64,000 nt of DNA from Metaphire vulgaris (taxonomy: Eukaryota > Annelida > Clitellata > Crassiclitellata > Megascolecidae), in NCBI GenBank assembly GCA_018105865.1, contig CM030834.1, forward strand, positions 9,700,273 through 9,764,272, read 5' to 3'. Of the stretch, positions 61,401 to 64,000 are shown piece after piece. The translations under genes were made by a program, and so were the position numbers. Under the pieces are notes generated by a model. The model was not told the DNA's origin. It made no database searches and saw only the letters and a program-made list of their open reading frames with translations. Numbering within the stretch: the stretch's first letter is position 1; each line of letters begins with the position of its first letter.

Positions 61401-62539
61401 AGCACAGAGAAAACACAAAGACGATCGCTGACCGCTTCAAAAATGAGAGCTAGATGACAATGCACGCGATTAGCGCAAAGAAATAAACACAAGACGTCAG
61501 TAAAACCGCCAAGAACGGCGATATTCTGAGCACGTACAGACATGTGCGAGCAGCCAAAATGGCGCTACCGTAAGTTTTGATTTGCAACACTTAGTAGACA
61601 ATATATGTTTATCCCATGAGCAAAAAGTGAAGACCACGTGGAGAATGATGTGAAGGCATTCTGTAACACAGAGTTACAGAGCTTCTAAATGGATTCAGCA
61701 ACCAATGAACACTTGGCCTATTGTTTTCAATGAGTGTGATGATTATAATTATATTAGATTTAGAACTGTATTTTGGTATTGTTTATCTTTTGTTATTTAA
61801 CTGAGCAAAATAGTTTTATAAAAATTAATGATTTGACTTGTGAACATAGATTCAATACTTACAATTGGTTCTGTTTTTTAAGACTTCTTCAGAGCCAAAT
61901 GATGCTGCCTGTGGTGAGACAACTGTTAGACCAGCTTTCAAGCAACGACTTCATGGCAACAGCAAAGTTCTAGTCATAGCAGACATTGGTATACCTGTCA
62001 TTTTGTAAAACAGATAGGACTCGATTTATCATTACTCTAGAAATTGTAGGTATTGTTCGTGGCAGTAAAATGTAAATTGGTAGGGAAACATTTTCTAAGT
62101 TTCCATACCACCATGAAAAAATTTCTGTACTGTTATTTGCCATTACAAAACATCTCTAATGTGCCGGTCAGTATACATTCATCATTTCAAGTCTGAAAAG
62201 GTAAATGTCAGTTATACAGATTACAAGTAATTTGAAGCAGCAGAATGAAATTTACAAACACAGAAGACCTTAGAATATGAATTAAAATAGTAACATGCAG
62301 ACTTTTCCTTTCTATAACAATATTATTTTTCTGCGTCTTTTGTTGATAATACAAAGAATTTTGTTTGGGTTTTGCCAACAGATGGTGATGGATTGAATGA
62401 GATGATCATTGGTTACACTGATCGAGTGATAAGGTCATACCGTTGGTCTGGTGACCCGACTTCTGCTGGATCAACTGATAGTCAGAATTATTGGTCTGGA
62501 CGATTTGTTCTTATTGAAAGTTGGGTTTTAGCAGGACAG
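58321..62539 (+). CDS. ITFG2: ITFG2 (KICSTOR subunit), 5' part
   Basis: Six exons in phase give the first 189 residues of integrin-alpha FG-GAP repeat-containing protein 2, a WD/beta-propeller-like subunit of KICSTOR. KICSTOR recruits GATOR1 to lysosomes and restrains mTORC1 under nutrient loss (known for vertebrates). Exons: 58321-58416, 58861-58956, 59688-59729, 60682-60750, 61883-61988, 62382-62539. Seen: the N-terminus M-R-T-I-S-F-V...L-E-Y-x-G aligns with vertebrate ITFG2 from its first residue. FG-GAP Ca-binding-like loops DVDNDNxNELVIG and DIDGDGLNEMIIG are present. About 250 residues should lie past 64000. No transposon falls in an exon. Confidence 0.92.
58861..58956 (+). CDS. ITFG2: ITFG2 exon 2
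   Basis: Phase 0. SNELVIGNVSGNLFIYKGLG, then SKPWAVASDLGM. It completes the first FG-GAP loop begun in exon 1. Confidence 0.92.
59688..59729 (+). CDS. ITFG2: ITFG2 exon 3 (micro-exon)
   Basis: 42 nt between TTTGTAG and GTAAGT. IACMEVGDVCNHGI corresponds to the TCVGVGDVCNKG-type segment of vertebrate ITFG2. Too short for ORF scans. Confidence 0.85.
59950..60220 (-). mobile_element. LINE C-terminal remnant
   Basis: The minus strand encodes a GRPKKKWIDNIKEDL-type C-terminus of LINE ORF2, preceded by a (CAT)n stretch. In an ITFG2 intron, opposite to the gene. Confidence 0.7.
60682..60750 (+). CDS. ITFG2: ITFG2 exon 4
   Basis: 69 nt, phase 0. NYLVTLSAEGWCHIIAVRPD, then SLQ; the SAEGW core is conserved in the family. 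Confidence 0.87.
60910..61565. repeat. Dispersed repeat family in ITFG2 intron 4
   Basis: GC-richer block starting ACTTCTATAGTGCC...GGCCAAAGTCAAAGG, similar to 63778-64000 (ACTTCTATAGCACTG...GGCCAAAATCAAAGG). Both continue with a TCCG-(T/C)-TGATGG(A/C)ATGAA(G/A)GA segment. No frame retained. Confidence 0.55.
61883..61988 (+). CDS. ITFG2: ITFG2 exon 5
   Basis: Phase 0 in, phase 1 out. TSSEPNDAACGETTVRPAFK, then QRLHGNSKVLVIADI. The exon ends just before the second FG-GAP loop. Confidence 0.85.
62382..62539 (+). CDS. ITFG2: ITFG2 exon 6
   Basis: Phase 1 in, phase 0 out. DGDGLNEMIIGYTDRVIRSY, then RW, FVLIESWVLAGQ. The strongest match of the gene; the next exon lies beyond the window. Confidence 0.93.
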
Positions 62540-62801
62540 GTCAGATGTAAAAATGTTTAGCAGTAGACAGAATAAGAAATACAATTAGCAAAATTGAATG
62601 AATGGAATCAGTTATTCATTATAAGCTTTATAGGTACGTGATTCATGGAAATTTATTCTATTAAGAAGGCCTTTGTCAAACTGCTTTAGTGTCTCAATGT
62701 CACACAATTTGAGCATCCCTTTAAATTTGACATAAAGCTCGTCTGACTGTGCTTGTGTGTCAGGTGTGATTCAGTGAGACAGCTGTAGCTGGATGTCAGA
62801 A

Positions 62802-62803
<2 letters not shown>

Positions 62804-62864
<61 letters not shown>
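62804..62864. repeat. (TTA)n microsatellite
   Basis: About 20 TTA units just before a LINE fragment in an ITFG2 intron. Confidence 0.95.
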
Positions 62865-62869
62865 GCCCC

Positions 62870-63720
62870 CAGGCGAGACTGGCAAGCTGTGAACTCAGGT
62901 CCAGGATTGCGTGCTTGAGATGGCGGAATGGATGGCATCGAATCACCTCACCCTAAATCCAGGCAAGACCGAGCTGCTGTGGCTGAGCACTCCGAGGAGA
63001 GGCCACCTGATCGATCCAACACCGTTGGAGATAGGCAGCAAAGAAGTGGCCCCATCCAATGAGCTTCACCTCCTGGGGATGCTTATCGACTCCTCGCTCA
63101 CCCTCATCGGGCATCTCAGCTCAGTGACTCACTCGTGTTTCTTCCAACTCGGTGAATGAGAGAAGTGCTCCGCTATACATTGCAATACCGACCGCTATTC
63201 ATCTTGTTCGTGCTCTCTTACTCTCGAGACTAGACTATTGTAATAGCGTCCTTCTCAGACTTCCTAGGAACCAGTTGAATAAACTGCAATCAGTCATCAA
63301 TGCTTCTGTTCGGATTATTTTCAGCTTGAGATGACATGATCATGTGACACCAGTGCTAAGGACAGGCTACATTGGCTTCGGGTCCCGGAGCGCATAGTTT
63401 ATAAGTGGCGCTGGCCAACTTTCCGTGCCCTTTAGGACCCTGCCTGCCCCGATTACCTGTCATGCCTATTACAGAGACAAACAATGGCAAGGTGCCATCT
63501 GCAGCTAAGATCCAGCTACCGCCACCGCCATATGTTCCTCCTCCAGCCAGGACTCCGAAGTTTGGTGAGCGTTCAATGACTCGGGATCACCCACTTCTGT
63601 GGAATGCACTCCTTGATGCCCTGGCCGGGATTACTTCTCCCGAGACGTTTGCTAAAGACCTAAAAACGTACTTGATTACAAGATCGTATGACATTATTTG
63701 ACTGTTGACTGTACAGCGCT
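62870..63720 (+). mobile_element. LINE (L2/CR1-like) 3' end
   Basis: Three frames in order: MAEWMASNHLTLNPGKTELL, then LHLLGMLIDSSLTL; next LLLSRLDYCNSVLLRLPRNQ-LNKLQSVINASVRI; next PKFGERSMTRDHPLLWNALL with TFAKDLKTYLI. This is the conserved end of an L2/CR1-type polymerase with two frameshifts. Same clade as 32340-32880. Confidence 0.85.
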
Positions 63721-63777
63721 TTTGGTTTTGGCTGATGGCTATGTTACTGCACTTCTTAAATATTATTATCCAAGATT

Positions 63778-64000
63778 ACTTCTATAGCACTGTAACAAAG
63801 CCAAGGCCAAAATCAAAGGAACTTTGATATCGTTTGGATGTCGATGATGAACCTAGGATGACGATCTTGAAAAGTCCGTTTTGATGGAATGAAGGAATTT
63901 GCTGCTTTGGCAAATATGGTGGTGAATCCTATTTCGAAAAAGAAAAGTTCACAGCAGACAAGTCAACTAAGCACGGAAGGTGTTGTAAGTAACTCTCTGC
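63778..64000. repeat. Dispersed repeat, second copy
   Basis: Counterpart of 60910-61565 in the same orientation, cut by the window end. Confidence 0.5.

Noticed and set aside
61343..61543. Cys-rich minus-strand ORF in an ITFG2 intron
   Set aside because: Falls in a dispersed repeat with related copies elsewhere; no conserved frame.

Overview
The window is animal (metazoan) nuclear DNA. Its genes have many introns with GT..AG borders, it is AT-rich, and it carries LINE and tRNA-SINE debris, short hAT-like elements and triplet microsatellites. I cannot name the species. The twitchin-type giant kinase, ITFG2 and a MULE/FAR1-like transposase family point to an invertebrate. Exons were assembled by hand from splice sites, reading phase and protein similarity.

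Region 1 (about 1.6-40.1 kb, + strand) is the 3' part of a twitchin (UNC-22)-like muscle gene whose 5' end lies left of the window. Forty-two exons were placed. In order they encode two linker repeats with an IPDWP core next to RRxS motifs, five Ig domains, Fn3-Fn3, Ig, Fn3-Fn3, Ig, Fn3-Fn3-Fn3, a basic linker, a protein kinase with its regulatory tail, two Ig domains and a basic Ser-rich C-terminus ending at 40080. Nearly every domain border is a phase-1 intron and many domains are cut by one internal intron. One junction, 38495 to 39045, does not phase cleanly.

Region 2 (about 40.1-57.5 kb) is rich in transposable elements. It holds a chain of hAT-like elements with 8-bp target duplications, one nested inside another, a TTAA-flanked palindromic MITE, LINE ends and a GC-rich minisatellite. 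On the - strand lie five phase-1 exons: an ATG exon, a MULE transposase exon with two compensating frameshifts, a two-finger C2H2 exon, a FAR1/CARF-like cysteine exon and a last exon. This could be a MULE-derived gene with an unusual domain order, or two adjacent units.

Region 3 (58.3-64 kb, + strand) is the 5' part of ITFG2, a KICSTOR/mTORC1 regulator, with six exons giving 189 codons. The gene runs out of the window through an intron carrying another LINE.

The strongest unusual signals are the possibly permuted MULE/zinc-finger/FAR1-like gene, the dense set of hAT-like elements sharing an internal ACAAGCAAAAAAGGTC-type motif between families, the nested hAT pair, a decayed copy of a twitchin exon inside a later intron, and an element whose host flank is copied inverted inside it.
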